Origin: Clostridia bacterium
GTDB lineage: Bacteria; Bacillota; Clostridia; Christensenellales; CAG-138
Length of the DNA stretch: 41,012 bases
NCBI GenBank assembly: GCA_030527115.1
Contig: JAUNBM010000007.1
Location: 19,890 to 60,901 of the forward strand
Direction of reading: 5' to 3'
The notes beneath the pieces were generated by a model. The model was not told where the DNA came from and did no database searches. It saw only the letters and a program-made list of their open reading frames with translations. Below are positions 13,023-21,152 of this stretch, in pieces; within the stretch, counting starts at the first letter, position 1, and each line of letters begins with the position of its first letter. The position numbers were made by a program, and so were the translations under genes.

Positions 13023-16000
13023 ATGTTTTCAAGATACAGCGTTAAAAAGCCTTTCACCGTGCTGGTAGCGGTCGTTCTAATCCTTGTTCTGGGCGTGGTG
13101 TCCGTTACGAACATGACCCCCGACCTTCTGCCGGAGATGGAGTTCCCCTACGTTATGATCTATACGATCTACGCGGGAGCGTCCCCGGAGGAGGTCGAGA
13201 CCGTGGTTACGCGGCCGGTTGAGCAGGCGGTCGCCACGCTGTCGAACGTTAAAAACGTGGAGTCCGTATCGGGGGAAAACTATTCGCTCGTCAGCATTGA
13301 ATTCAACGACGACGTTAACATGGACGCGATCACCATAGATATCCGCGAGGGGCTGAATGCCGCCTCCGCCGCCTGGGGCGACGGTGTCGGAACGCCCACC
13401 ATACTCAAAATCAGCCCCAATATGATACCCGTGTCCGTTGCGGCGGTTCACTATGAGGGCATGAACAACGTGGAGCTTTCCAACCTCATTACCGACAGGC
13501 TCTCGGTGGAGCTGGAAAGCGTTGAAGGCGTCGCAACCATCGTTGAAACGGGAGTTTTGACCCAGACGCTCGATATTACGATAGATCAGAGCAAGCTGGA
13601 TGCGGTCAACGAGCGCATCTTTGCGGCGATCGACCGGGAATTTTCCGAGGCAACCAAGGAGCTGGACGAGGCGGAGCGCGAATTGCTTGAGGGACAGCAG
13701 GAGCTGGAATCCCAGCGCGAACTGCTCGAGGAGGGCGAACAACAGCTCGATTCGGGCAGGGGCGCGGCGAACCGCGAGTTTGCGGCGGCTCAGGCTCAGC
13801 TCGACAGCACGCAGGAGGAGCTGAATCGGCTCGAAAGCGAGCTGACGGCACAGCGCGCCGAATTGGTGGCGGCTCAAGCGTCCGCCATCTCGGCACAGCG
13901 CAGTCTCGTGGAATTGCAGGGAACCCTGCTTGCGCTCACCACCGCGCAGGAGATATTCCAAGCCTCCATCCGGCTCATAGAGGAAAACGACGCCCTAACC
14001 GAACAGCAAAAGCAGGAATATATCGCGGCGATAACCCAAAGCGCCGAGTATCAGGCGGTCGAGGAGGGGCTGGCTCAGATTGATGCGGCTCTTGCGGAGC
14101 AGGGCCTGACGAGGGACGGGATCGCTCAAGCGATAGCCGAGCTTGCGGAGCTTCGCGTTCAGCTCGCTTCGGGCATAGAGCAGATAGACGCGGCTCTAAC
14201 GGAGCTTGCCGAGGGCAGGCTGGAGCTGGAAGCGGGCTACGAACTGCTGCAACAGCAGAAGGACGAGGTGTATTCCCAGCTCAATGCCGCCCAGAGGCAG
14301 ATAAGCGCCGGCAAGGAAGCGCTCTCAGCCGCCGAACAACAGCTTGCTGACGGTGAAACCCAGCTTTCGGAGGCGCAAAAGCTTGCCGATGCGCAACTTC
14401 AAGCCGCCTATGATTCAGCCAACCTGCATAATATACTGACCAAGGACATGATAGCGAGCATCCTCGCCGCACAAAACTTCTCCATGCCTGCGGGCTATGT
14501 AGCGGAGGGCGATGACAGATGGCTCGTGCAGGTGGGCGACAAGTTTGAAACCACCGATGAGCTTTCGGAGCTTGTGCTGTTCAATACCGGACTTGACGGC
14601 GTTGGCAGTATTTCGCTGAGCGATATCGGAAGTGTGCTTCTCAGCGACAATGCTGACTCGAATTACGCCAAGATAAACGGCGAGGACGGAATCCTCCTCT
14701 CCTTCACCAAGCAGTCCACCTATGCCTCCGCCGAGGTCGCCTCCAATATCCGCGTGAAGATGGAGGAGCTGGAAGCCGAATACGAGGGGCTGACCTTCAC
14801 CCGCCTGTTCGACCAGGGCGACTATATCGACATGGCCGTTGGAACCGTTGTGGAGAACCTTATAATGGGCGGCGTGCTTGCGATATTGATTCTCCTGCTC
14901 TTCCTTCGCGATATCCGGCCGACCTTTATCGTTGCCTGCAGTATTCCTATCTCGGTTATGTTCGCGCTCGTGCTGATGTATTTTTCCGGAGTTTCCATCA
15001 ACCTTATCTCCATGGCGGGGCTTGCCGTCGGCGTTGGTATGCTGGTTGACAACTCCATAGTCGTAATCGAGAACATATACCGGTTGCGCAGTCTCAAAAT
15101 TCCAACCAAGGACGCCGCCGTGCAGGGCGCGGTGCAGGTGCTTGGCGCGGTTACCGCATCGACGCTCACCACCATCTGCGTTTTCGCGCCGATCGTCTTT
15201 GTCCAGGGCATCACGCGCCAGATTTTCTCCGATATGGCGCTGACTATCGCCTACTCCCTGCTCGCAAGCCTCATAGTTGCGCTCACCCTGATCCCGGCGA
15301 TGTCGCGGGGACTTCTGAGAAAGGAGGTCAAGCCCCAGAAAGCGCGCTCGATTCGGCGGCTCGACCGCATGGAGAAGGTTTTGCGCTTCTGCCTGGGGCA
15401 CCGGCTCGCCTGCATAGCGCTTGCCTTGATTTTGCTCGCCGGAACCGCCTTTTTAACATTGCGAAAGGGCTTCTCCTATTTCCCCGAAAGCGGCGGAACT
15501 CAAATTTCGGTAACGGCGACCCTGCCCGACGAAACGAAGCGGGAGGAGGCGGTAGCCCTCGCAGATGAGATGCTGAACCGGCTCTACGCCTTCGACGAGT
15601 TGAGCGACGTGGGCGGCATCCTGTCCGCCGGAGGAATAACGAGCCTTATAGGGCTTACGCAGGAAAGCTCTGACGAGGCCAACACCATAACCATCTATGC
15701 CTTGATAGAGGAGGGCTCTGGGGTTTCCAGCGCAAAGCTGTCCGCTCAAATCAGCGAAGCGATGGAGGATTTAAGCGACAGGGCTGCCATCACCGTGGCG
15801 GGGATGTCCACCATGGATTATTCCACCGCGCTTGGCTCCGAGGGCGTGGTTATCAACATATACGGCACGGAGCTGGAGGATATGTACGCCTCAGCCGCCG
15901 CAGTAGCCGAAAGCATCCGCGGGGTCGAGGGCATTGTGGAGGTTGACGACGGGCTGGGCGATTCGAGCGCCGCGCTTCACATAACCGTCGATAAGAACAA

Positions 16001-16970
16001 GGCGATGGAGCATAATCTCACTACGGCTCAGGTCTACCTCGCGATTGCCGAAAAGCTTTCGGGTAGCCTTACCGCCACAAGCATCTTAACGGAGGACGGA
16101 ACGGTCTCGGTCAACGTCTCCTCGACGGAGGACGCCTCCGTGCAAAAGAGCGATATCCTCGCGATGGAGCTTATCAGTACCGCCGCCGACGGTTCGGAGG
16201 AGACGGTAAAGCTCTCGTCCATAGCCGAGATCACCGAAACCGAAACCCTGCGCGCCATCAACCGCAGCAATCAGCGGCGCTACGTCACCGTAACCGCCTC
16301 CGTGGAGGACGGCTACAATGTAACGCTCGTGACCTCCGACGTTGAAAAGGCGGTCGAGGGGGTCGAACTTGCAAGCGGAACCAATCTGGCGTTTGAGGGC
16401 GAAAATGAAACCATCATGTCCGCACTTGAGGATCTTTTGTATATGCTTCTCCTCGGAGTGCTGATAATCTACCTGATAATGGTCGCCCAGTTCCAGTCGC
16501 TGTTGTCGCCCTTCATCGTGATGTTCACGGTTCCTTTGGCATTCACGGGCGGCTTCCTGGCGCTCTGGCTTACCGGCATGGACGTGAGCATCGTGTCCAT
16601 GATAGGCTTCATCATGCTCATCGGAGTTGTGGTTAACAACGGAATCGTGCTGGTCGACTGCATAAACCAGCTACGGGAGCAGGGCATGGAGAAGCGGGAA
16701 GCCATACTGGCGGCGGTGCGGATGCGCTTGCGTCCGGTTTTGATGACTGCGCTCACCACTATCTTGGGACTGCTTCCGCTCGCGCTTGGGATTGGAACCG
16801 GCGCGGAGATTATCCAGCCGGTCGCCGTCGTATGTATCGGCGGACTGACCTATGCCACGCTGATGACGCTGTTTATCATCCCGCTAATGTACGACGTGTT
16901 TACCCGAAACAGACGAAAGGGCGAAGCCGAGCCCCCCGCCGCCGAGGAAAGCGCCGAATCGCTTGCCTGA
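13023..16970 (+). CDS. RND-family efflux transporter with large coiled-coil insertion
   Basis: A 1315-residue RND permease of the AcrB/HAE1 type, a proton-driven exporter. Layout: TM1 (about 9-30), first porter subdomains (30-200), an inserted helical segment (about 204-468) rich in E, Q, A and L, then DITKDM-like porter sequence resuming at ILTKDMIASILAAQNF, TM2-6 (605-780), a second porter half, and TM8-12 near the C terminus. TM4 reads GMLVDNSIVVIENIYR: the first relay aspartate is kept and the second is Asn, as in many Gram-positive members. The matching TM10 site reads VVVNNGIVLVD. Usual length is about 1030, and the insertion explains most of the excess. No membrane fusion or outer membrane partner is adjacent. 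A monoderm host has no outer membrane, so the coiled coil may reach through the wall or replace the adaptor (inference). Substrate unknown. Confidence 0.9.
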   Translation: MFSRYSVKKPFTVLVAVVLILVLGVVSVTNMTPDLLPEMEFPYVMIYTIYAGASPEEVETVVTRPVEQAVATLSNVKNVESVSGENYSLVSIEFNDDVNMDAITIDIREGLNAASAAWGDGVGTPTILKISPNMIPVSVAAVHYEGMNNVELSNLITDRLSVELESVEGVATIVETGVLTQTLDITIDQSKLDAVNERIFAAIDREFSEATKELDEAERELLEGQQELESQRELLEEGEQQLDSGRGAANREFAAAQAQLDSTQEELNRLESELTAQRAELVAAQASAISAQRSLVELQGTLLALTTAQEIFQASIRLIEENDALTEQQKQEYIAAITQSAEYQAVEEGLAQIDAALAEQGLTRDGIAQAIAELAELRVQLASGIEQIDAALTELAEGRLELEAGYELLQQQKDEVYSQLNAAQRQISAGKEALSAAEQQLADGETQLSEAQKLADAQLQAAYDSANLHNILTKDMIASILAAQNFSMPAGYVAEGDDRWLVQVGDKFETTDELSELVLFNTGLDGVGSISLSDIGSVLLSDNADSNYAKINGEDGILLSFTKQSTYASAEVASNIRVKMEELEAEYEGLTFTRLFDQGDYIDMAVGTVVENLIMGGVLAILILLLFLRDIRPTFIVACSIPISVMFALVLMYFSGVSINLISMAGLAVGVGMLVDNSIVVIENIYRLRSLKIPTKDAAVQGAVQVLGAVTASTLTTICVFAPIVFVQGITRQIFSDMALTIAYSLLASLIVALTLIPAMSRGLLRKEVKPQKARSIRRLDRMEKVLRFCLGHRLACIALALILLAGTAFLTLRKGFSYFPESGGTQISVTATLPDETKREEAVALADEMLNRLYAFDELSDVGGILSAGGITSLIGLTQESSDEANTITIYALIEEGSGVSSAKLSAQISEAMEDLSDRAAITVAGMSTMDYSTALGSEGVVINIYGTELEDMYASAAAVAESIRGVEGIVEVDDGLGDSSAALHITVDKNKAMEHNLTTAQVYLAIAEKLSGSLTATSILTEDGTVSVNVSSTEDASVQKSDILAMELISTAADGSEETVKLSSIAEITETETLRAINRSNQRRYVTVTASVEDGYNVTLVTSDVEKAVEGVELASGTNLAFEGENETIMSALEDLLYMLLLGVLIIYLIMVAQFQSLLSPFIVMFTVPLAFTGGFLALWLTGMDVSIVSMIGFIMLIGVVVNNGIVLVDCINQLREQGMEKREAILAAVRMRLRPVLMTALTTILGLLPLALGIGTGAEIIQPVAVVCIGGLTYATLMTLFIIPLMYDVFTRNRRKGEAEPPAAEESAESLA

Positions 16971-17030
16971 CCGCGCCGGATAAGCCTTTTTGTCCGCCCA
17001 TTTTGGAGCGGAGAAGCAACTAAAATAACA

Positions 17031-17066
17031 GCCGCCCCACCCATAGCCCGGTGGAGCGGCTTTTTT
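17031..17066. terminator. Bidirectional terminator between RND and SGNH genes
   Basis: Stem GCCGCCCCACC (17031-17042 region) / GGTGGAGCGGC (17050-17060) with one mismatch, followed on the plus strand by TTTTTTATT. On the minus strand the tail is TGTTATTTTAG, weaker. It serves two convergent genes. Confidence 0.85.
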
Positions 17067-17079
17067 ATTGGCTCTATGC

Positions 17080-17781
17080 CTAAATTACGGGGGCTATCGA
17101 GCTTAGTCCCTCACGAAGCGAATCGAGGATAAGCCGCTGTCCCGCTCCGTTGGGATGGATGCCGTCGCGGCAGTAGTAGTCGTGGAGATGCAACCGGCTC
17201 AAAAACGTCTTGCGGAGGTCGATAAAGGCGCAACCCTTCTCGCGCACCAGCTCCCCTATCACATGGGAATAGCGTTCCTGATAGCGGTATATGGCGTTGG
17301 CGTCTCCGAGCCAGCTCAGGATGTTCGCCTTGCTCAGCCCATCCTTCGTTATCCAGTCCAGATACCGCTCCGCGCAGAGCGGCGGCAGGGTGGCAAGGAC
17401 GGGATAAATCCCTGCGGCGGTCAGCTCGTCTATCATCTTGCCGTACAGGCGCTTAAAAACGTCCAGCGGGGTGGCGGGGAGATGTTCCTTGTCAGGCTCG
17501 GCGGCGACCTCGTCCCAATGGAAGTTGGAATCGTTGCCGCCAAGCTCGATTATGGCAATATCGCAGGGCGCATTTCGCTCAAGCTGACGCCGCATCATCG
17601 TCAGTCCCTTCCCGATAGTACAGCCAAAACGCGATTGATTATTCAAAACAAAGCCGTATTCGGAAAACAGCGCCTCCAAATCAAAGTCGTTCGAGTTTTG
17701 ATAGCGCAGGTTCTTCGGGTTGAGCACAACCCCTTTTAAAATGGAATCTCCAAATATCGACAGATGTTTCATACTGTTCAC
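17080..17781 (-). CDS. SGNH/GDSL-family hydrolase
   Basis: A 233-residue esterase-like protein of the SGNH fold. Catalytic blocks: GDS with the nucleophile Ser about residue 13 (SIFGDSILKG), GGND at about 81-84, and the DGIHPN block with Asp about 206 and His about 209. No signal peptide, so it is probably cytoplasmic; the substrate is not evident (acyl or acetyl esters are common in the family). I start it at GTG 17781, six bases after AGGAGA. ATG at 17772 is 15 bases away, and TTG at 17799 lies before the ribosome binding site. It reads away from the XRE regulator gene, whose promoter overlaps its 5' end. Confidence 0.85.
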   Translation of the reverse strand: MNSMKHLSIFGDSILKGVVLNPKNLRYQNSNDFDLEALFSEYGFVLNNQSRFGCTIGKGLTMMRRQLERNAPCDIAIIELGGNDSNFHWDEVAAEPDKEHLPATPLDVFKRLYGKMIDELTAAGIYPVLATLPPLCAERYLDWITKDGLSKANILSWLGDANAIYRYQERYSHVIGELVREKGCAFIDLRKTFLSRLHLHDYYCRDGIHPNGAGQRLILDSLREGLSSIAPVI

Positions 17782-17792
17782 ACTTTCTCTCC

Positions 17793-17821
17793 TTGTCAAA
17801 AAAGTCTGATGAAGTTATAAT
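17793..17821 (+). promoter_or_regulatory. Promoter reading toward the XRE regulator
   Basis: TTGTCA (17793-17798), 17-base spacer, TATAAT (17816-17821). A start near 17828 gives a leader of about 190 bases that includes the hairpin at 17887. The -35 abuts the SGNH ribosome binding site on the other strand. Confidence 0.65.
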
Positions 17822-17886
17822 ATCAGAGCAGGGGCAAAAAATCATCCTATTTGGAGCTTCGGTTGCTCTACCCGCTTTTTCGGCGG

Positions 17887-17906
17887 CTCTACCCACGGTA
17901 GAGTTT
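17887..17906 (+). repeat. Second copy of the CTCTAC/GTAGAG hairpin
   Basis: CTCTAC-CCACG-GTAGAG followed by TTT, in the leader of the XRE gene. The arms are identical to the hairpin at 5580-5596, and the loops differ. A lone left arm (CTCTACC) also occurs at about 17866. Confidence 0.55.
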
Positions 17907-18018
17907 CGAGAAACAGCGGGGTTTGAAGCCTCCGGTCTCCGATTGCCCGGCTTAGGGCGCGGCTGTGACGGCCACCAAAAAGGGATGAAGATAAAGGAGG
18001 AACCGCGAGCGTAAAACC

Positions 18019-18603
18019 ATGAGCGAGCTGGATTTCAGAAGCAACCTGGCAAAAAACTTAATCTATTATCGCAAGCGCGCCAACCTAACGCAAGCGGCGC
18101 TCGCCGAGCGAATCGCCTATACCGACAAGTCCATCTCGAAATGGGAGCGCGGGGACGGCATTCCCGACGCCTATGTTCTCTCCCTGCTCTCCAAACAGCT
18201 CAACGTGTCCGCCGACAAGCTCCTCTTTGGAGAAACGCCGCAAAAACTGCCGCTCGCCAAAAAGAAGCAGATCCTGATAACCCTGCTGTCGATGGGGCTG
18301 GTCTTTTTGATTGCCGCGATAGCCTATTTTGTCCTCGGACTCTGCCTGCCGTCGGAGGAGCGGCTCTACCTCTGCTTCATAGTCGCCCTGCCCGTAAGCT
18401 CCATTGTCGCGATCGTGTTTGCCGCGCTGTGGTGGGGGCCGATAGTGCAGGGGCTGTCCGTGACGGCGCTGATTTGGACGCTTGCGCTGAGCTTATACCT
18501 CGCCTTCGATGCGCCCGCAATGATCTATGCCTACATTATCGCCGCCATAATGCAGGTGCTGACGATACTCTGGTTTGTGCTTATCGGCAACCGTAAGCGA
18601 TAG
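18019..18603 (+). CDS. XRE-family helix-turn-helix regulator with membrane domain
   Basis: A 194-residue protein. The N-terminal lambda-repressor-like domain (about residues 9-65: NLIYYRKRANLTQAALAERIAYTDKSISKWERGDGIPD, then LSLLSKQLNVSADKLLFG) binds DNA. A short basic linker (LAKKKQ) leads to about four membrane helices (85-190). Membrane-tethered XRE proteins are common in clostridia, and it probably senses something at the membrane (inference). GGAGG lies 18 bases before the ATG, unusually far, and no in-frame start lies nearer to it; translation may be weak or controlled by leader structure. It is followed after 32 bases by the glycosidase lipoprotein gene. Confidence 0.85.
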   Translation: MSELDFRSNLAKNLIYYRKRANLTQAALAERIAYTDKSISKWERGDGIPDAYVLSLLSKQLNVSADKLLFGETPQKLPLAKKKQILITLLSMGLVFLIAAIAYFVLGLCLPSEERLYLCFIVALPVSSIVAIVFAALWWGPIVQGLSVTALIWTLALSLYLAFDAPAMIYAYIIAAIMQVLTILWFVLIGNRKR

Positions 18604-18635
18604 GCGGCAATCCCGGATTGGATTGATTGGGGTTT

Positions 18636-19661
18636 ATGAAAGATTCGTGCTTTAAAAGCCATTGGATTCGCCGCGTCGCGGCCTTGGGTTTGTTCGCGCT
18701 GGCGCTCTTTTTCGCCGGCTGTGCGGAAGAAGCGTCTACGCCTTCGCCTGCGGCTAAGGTGGAGATTGTCGCCGTCTCTGCAACGGCGGCGCAAACCGCC
18801 CTGCCAACCCCTCCGCCCACGCCAACTCCGAGCCCAACGCCCACGCCCTCTCCGGTTCCGACCCCCGAAGTCACCGGGCTATGCGGCGCAAAATTCGACG
18901 TTTTTACCACCGGCGAGCCGGTAATAACCGACACTTCCTATCAGGACGAGAGCATAGCCCTGTTCTTCCGGAAGGTCTATGGCGATACCGGCTATTCCAA
19001 CTATGTAACCTATTTTGTCGTCGATATCTATATTCAGGATTTGGAGAGCTTTAAAACGGCGAGCGCGGCGGCGGACTTCTCCGAATACGGTTCTGCGCGC
19101 ACGTCCGTCCTTGCCGAGGCGAATTTTGCGCTGGCGGCCATCTCCGGGGACTATTACGCTTTCAACATAAGAACCGGAATTGTGGTCAGAAACGGGATCG
19201 TATACAACGAAACCCCTTCGAACGATGACGTTTGCGTGCTGTATGACGACGGCTCGATGCAAACCTTTACCGCCGACAGCTTCGATGCGGAAACCTCCCT
19301 TTCGGGAGCATGGCAGGCTTGGTCGTTCGGGCCTTCGCTGTTGAACGAATACGGGCACGCGCACATTGATTTTGAGTCCGAGATAAGCGCCCGCAATCCG
19401 AGAAGCGTCCTCGGCTACTTTGAGCCGGGACACTATTGCTTTGTCGTCATCGACGGCAGGCAGAGCGGCTATTCATACGGACTGACCTTGAACGATACGG
19501 CGCTGTTGATGGAGCGGCTCGGCTGCGTCCTGGCCTATAACCTCGACGGGGGCCGCTCCGCTGAGCTTGTCTGGCAGGGCGAAACCGCCAACATCCCCTA
19601 TGACGGGGGCAGGCCTATTTCGGATATCCTCTATATCGCAAGCCCAAACAGCGACGGTTGA
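18636..19661 (+). CDS. Lipoprotein with phosphodiester glycosidase (NAGPA) domain
   Basis: A 341-residue surface lipoprotein. A basic start, hydrophobic stretch and lipobox FFAGC (lipidated Cys about 29) lead to a low-complexity proline/threonine linker (about 55-80), then a domain matching the phosphodiester glycosidase family (PF09992, related to the human uncovering enzyme). Motifs include AISGDYYAFN, NPRSVLGY, VVIDGRQSGYSYGLTLNDTALLMERLGC and YNLDGGRSAELVW, the conserved NLDGG signature. Bacterial members are thought to act on N-acetylglucosamine-1-phosphodiester links in wall polymers or exopolysaccharide. ATG at 18636 is preferred to the TTG three codons upstream; the ribosome binding site is weak (TTGGGG). 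The linker resembles that of the edge-truncated protein at 1-253. Confidence 0.9.
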   Translation: MKDSCFKSHWIRRVAALGLFALALFFAGCAEEASTPSPAAKVEIVAVSATAAQTALPTPPPTPTPSPTPTPSPVPTPEVTGLCGAKFDVFTTGEPVITDTSYQDESIALFFRKVYGDTGYSNYVTYFVVDIYIQDLESFKTASAAADFSEYGSARTSVLAEANFALAAISGDYYAFNIRTGIVVRNGIVYNETPSNDDVCVLYDDGSMQTFTADSFDAETSLSGAWQAWSFGPSLLNEYGHAHIDFESEISARNPRSVLGYFEPGHYCFVVIDGRQSGYSYGLTLNDTALLMERLGCVLAYNLDGGRSAELVWQGETANIPYDGGRPISDILYIASPNSDG

Positions 19662-19694
19662 ACCAGCTCCGTTTCAAAAGGTGGCGCGATTATT

Positions 19695-19721
19695 CCCGTC
19701 TTTTAAAAGGCGGGCTTTTTT
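19695..19721 (+). terminator. Terminator after the glycosidase lipoprotein
   Basis: Stem CCCG-C-TTTT / AAAA-G-CGGG with a mismatch, followed by CTTTTTT. The T run reaches the stop codon of the convergent gene at 19720. Confidence 0.7.
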
Positions 19722-21045
19722 AAGTCTTCGGCTTGACAGGCTTCCCATTCCGTCCAAAATCCCCCTCTATCAGCTTAATCCAATAGCCGCCGGCGGGCGT
19801 TCTGACAAAGCGCGTAAACCCGCTGAGCTGTTTGGGCGGTCGCGGGGCATAGTTTCCGGGAACGGCGATGAGCTTAAAGCTCTCGTTCCCCCGCGTCCAG
19901 CTCCCCTCAAGGTGCGGAGGATAGCCCTCCGCTTCGGCCTCCTTCCAGGTCGAGCCAGGAAAAACGCTCTCGAAGGGGTTTTCAGGCTTGCCGGTCGCTG
20001 AGTTTTCCGCCTGTTTTATCCGCGTTTCGAGCAGAGCGTTCACCATGTCTATCCACGGATTTTGCAGTTGATACGCCCGCTTCGAATTTGCCGCCTCCAC
20101 GGCGGGCTCGGCTTGCGTTTCGCCGGAAACCCTAAGCGTCTCCGAAGCCGTTCCGCCCTCGCGCTCCCGATAGACGGGGCGGACGCTTCCGATTCGCGCA
20201 AATACCTCCGAAGAATGTTCCAGCAACTTTGAAAACCTGAGCGTCTCATTCGCGGTTTGATCCACGGTCGATTCCGCCGCCGCCTCCCTGAGAATGGGCT
20301 TAGCTTCGCTTTCCGGCGGGTCACTTTCCTCCTCGGGCGCGTCCGTGCGCGCGTGAGAGGCTTCGGGATCGGTCGGCGGGTCGCTTTTCTCCTCGGGCGC
20401 GTCCGCGCGCGCGTGAGAGGCTTCGGAGTCGGTCGGCGGGTCGGGTTCCTCCTCGGGCGCGTCTGCGCGCGCGTGAGAGGGTTCGGATTCGGTCGGCGGG
20501 TCGCTTTCCTCCACAATATCCAAATCCTTAACGGCTTCCTCGTGGTGCGTTTTTACACCATCGTCTGCATTCAACTCCTCCGCTCCGTCCTTCTCAACCG
20601 GCGTTTCAGCGGTTTTTAGCGGTTCGGCGTTCGCCGTTTCGTCGGAACCTGGGCGGCTGTCTGCCCGCTCTATGCTCCTTGTCGCGTTCCCATCCGCATT
20701 GGCAACCGGAACCTTGGCGTTCTCCTCTGCTTTGCTCAGGCTGAATCGCAAATTGTTGGTGCTTTTTTGGGACAGCATTGGCCGAATCGCGCCCTTATCG
20801 AGCGTGCTGTTTGGGGCGAGACCGTAGAACAGCAACCGCCCATCTTCGACGGCGGCTACGGCTCGAACCGGACTGCCGATTCGCGTTGGAACGTCCGGGC
20901 TTATCGGTTCAATTCCGTCCTCCAATATCAAAAAAGCCCTGCCCGCGAACGGGCTCTTTAATTTCAGCGTAGCAAGATCGCCGTCGACGCGCAGACTGCC
21001 GATCGCTTTGCCCTCCGAAGATATAAGCGGAATAAAGTATAACAT
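19720..21045 (-). CDS. Unrecognised acidic protein with tandem 20-residue repeats
   Basis: A 441-residue protein that I do not recognise. Three regions are visible. Residues 1-95 look like a compact beta-rich domain (SLRVDGDLATLKLKSPF, RAFLILEDGIEPI). Residues 96-325 are low complexity, acidic and alanine/proline rich, and hold about 3.5 copies of a 20-residue repeat (179-248) built on SDPPT and SHARADAPEE. Residues 326-441 form a second folded-looking domain with aromatic motifs (NPFESVFPGSTWKEA, YPPHLEGSWTRGNESFKLIAVPG, YWIKLIEG). No signal peptide, so it is probably cytoplasmic: two domains joined by a disordered spacer. ATG at 21045; the nearest purine-rich stretch (AGGTGACGCC) is an acceptable ribosome binding site. 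No obvious partner gene. Confidence 0.7.
   Translation of the reverse strand: MLYFIPLISSEGKAIGSLRVDGDLATLKLKSPFAGRAFLILEDGIEPISPDVPTRIGSPVRAVAAVEDGRLLFYGLAPNSTLDKGAIRPMLSQKSTNNLRFSLSKAEENAKVPVANADGNATRSIERADSRPGSDETANAEPLKTAETPVEKDGAEELNADDGVKTHHEEAVKDLDIVEESDPPTESEPSHARADAPEEEPDPPTDSEASHARADAPEEKSDPPTDPEASHARTDAPEEESDPPESEAKPILREAAAESTVDQTANETLRFSKLLEHSSEVFARIGSVRPVYREREGGTASETLRVSGETQAEPAVEAANSKRAYQLQNPWIDMVNALLETRIKQAENSATGKPENPFESVFPGSTWKEAEAEGYPPHLEGSWTRGNESFKLIAVPGNYAPRPPKQLSGFTRFVRTPAGGYWIKLIEGDFGRNGKPVKPKT
20302..20511. repeat. 60-bp tandem repeat, about 3.5 copies, inside a coding region
   Basis: Each unit contains the core GTGAGAG...TCGG..TCGGTCGGCGGGTC and CCTCGGGCGCGTC, with few differences between copies. 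The unit is a multiple of three, so copy changes keep the frame. Copies encode residues 179-198, 199-218, 219-238 and a half copy 239-248. Confidence 0.9.
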
Positions 21046-21093
21046 GGCGTCACCTCGTTAAATCTTTCTTCGATTTTATTAGCTTCTTACCTA

Positions 21094-21122
21094 TTGTATC
21101 TTTGAAAAACTCGTAGTATGAT
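21094..21122 (+). promoter_or_regulatory. Promoter of uppP
   Basis: TTGTAT (21094-21099), 17-base spacer, TATGAT (21117-21122). Start near 21129, about 24 bases before the chosen ATG. Confidence 0.6.
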
Positions 21123-21152
21123 ATAAAATAGTGAAGTATGGAGGAAATTGAG

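Noticed and set aside
15042..15080. Loss of the second proton-relay aspartate (Asn) in RND TM4 as a defect
   Set aside because: The VDNSIVV pattern is frequent among Gram-positive relatives of this family, so it is not a sign of inactivation.
14415..15401. 328-residue minus-strand frame opposite the RND transporter
   Set aside because: Rich in His, Asn, Arg and Gly in shadow-like fashion, with no start signal. The RND frame is intact.
17860..17906. MerR-type operator reading of the CTCTAC/GTAGAG palindrome
   Set aside because: MerR operators sit between -35 and -10 boxes with a 19-20-base spacer. No such boxes flank either copy, and no MerR gene is present.
17793..18014. 73-residue plus-strand frame before the XRE gene
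   Set aside because: It begins at the promoter -35 and has no ribosome binding site. It is best read as untranslated leader.
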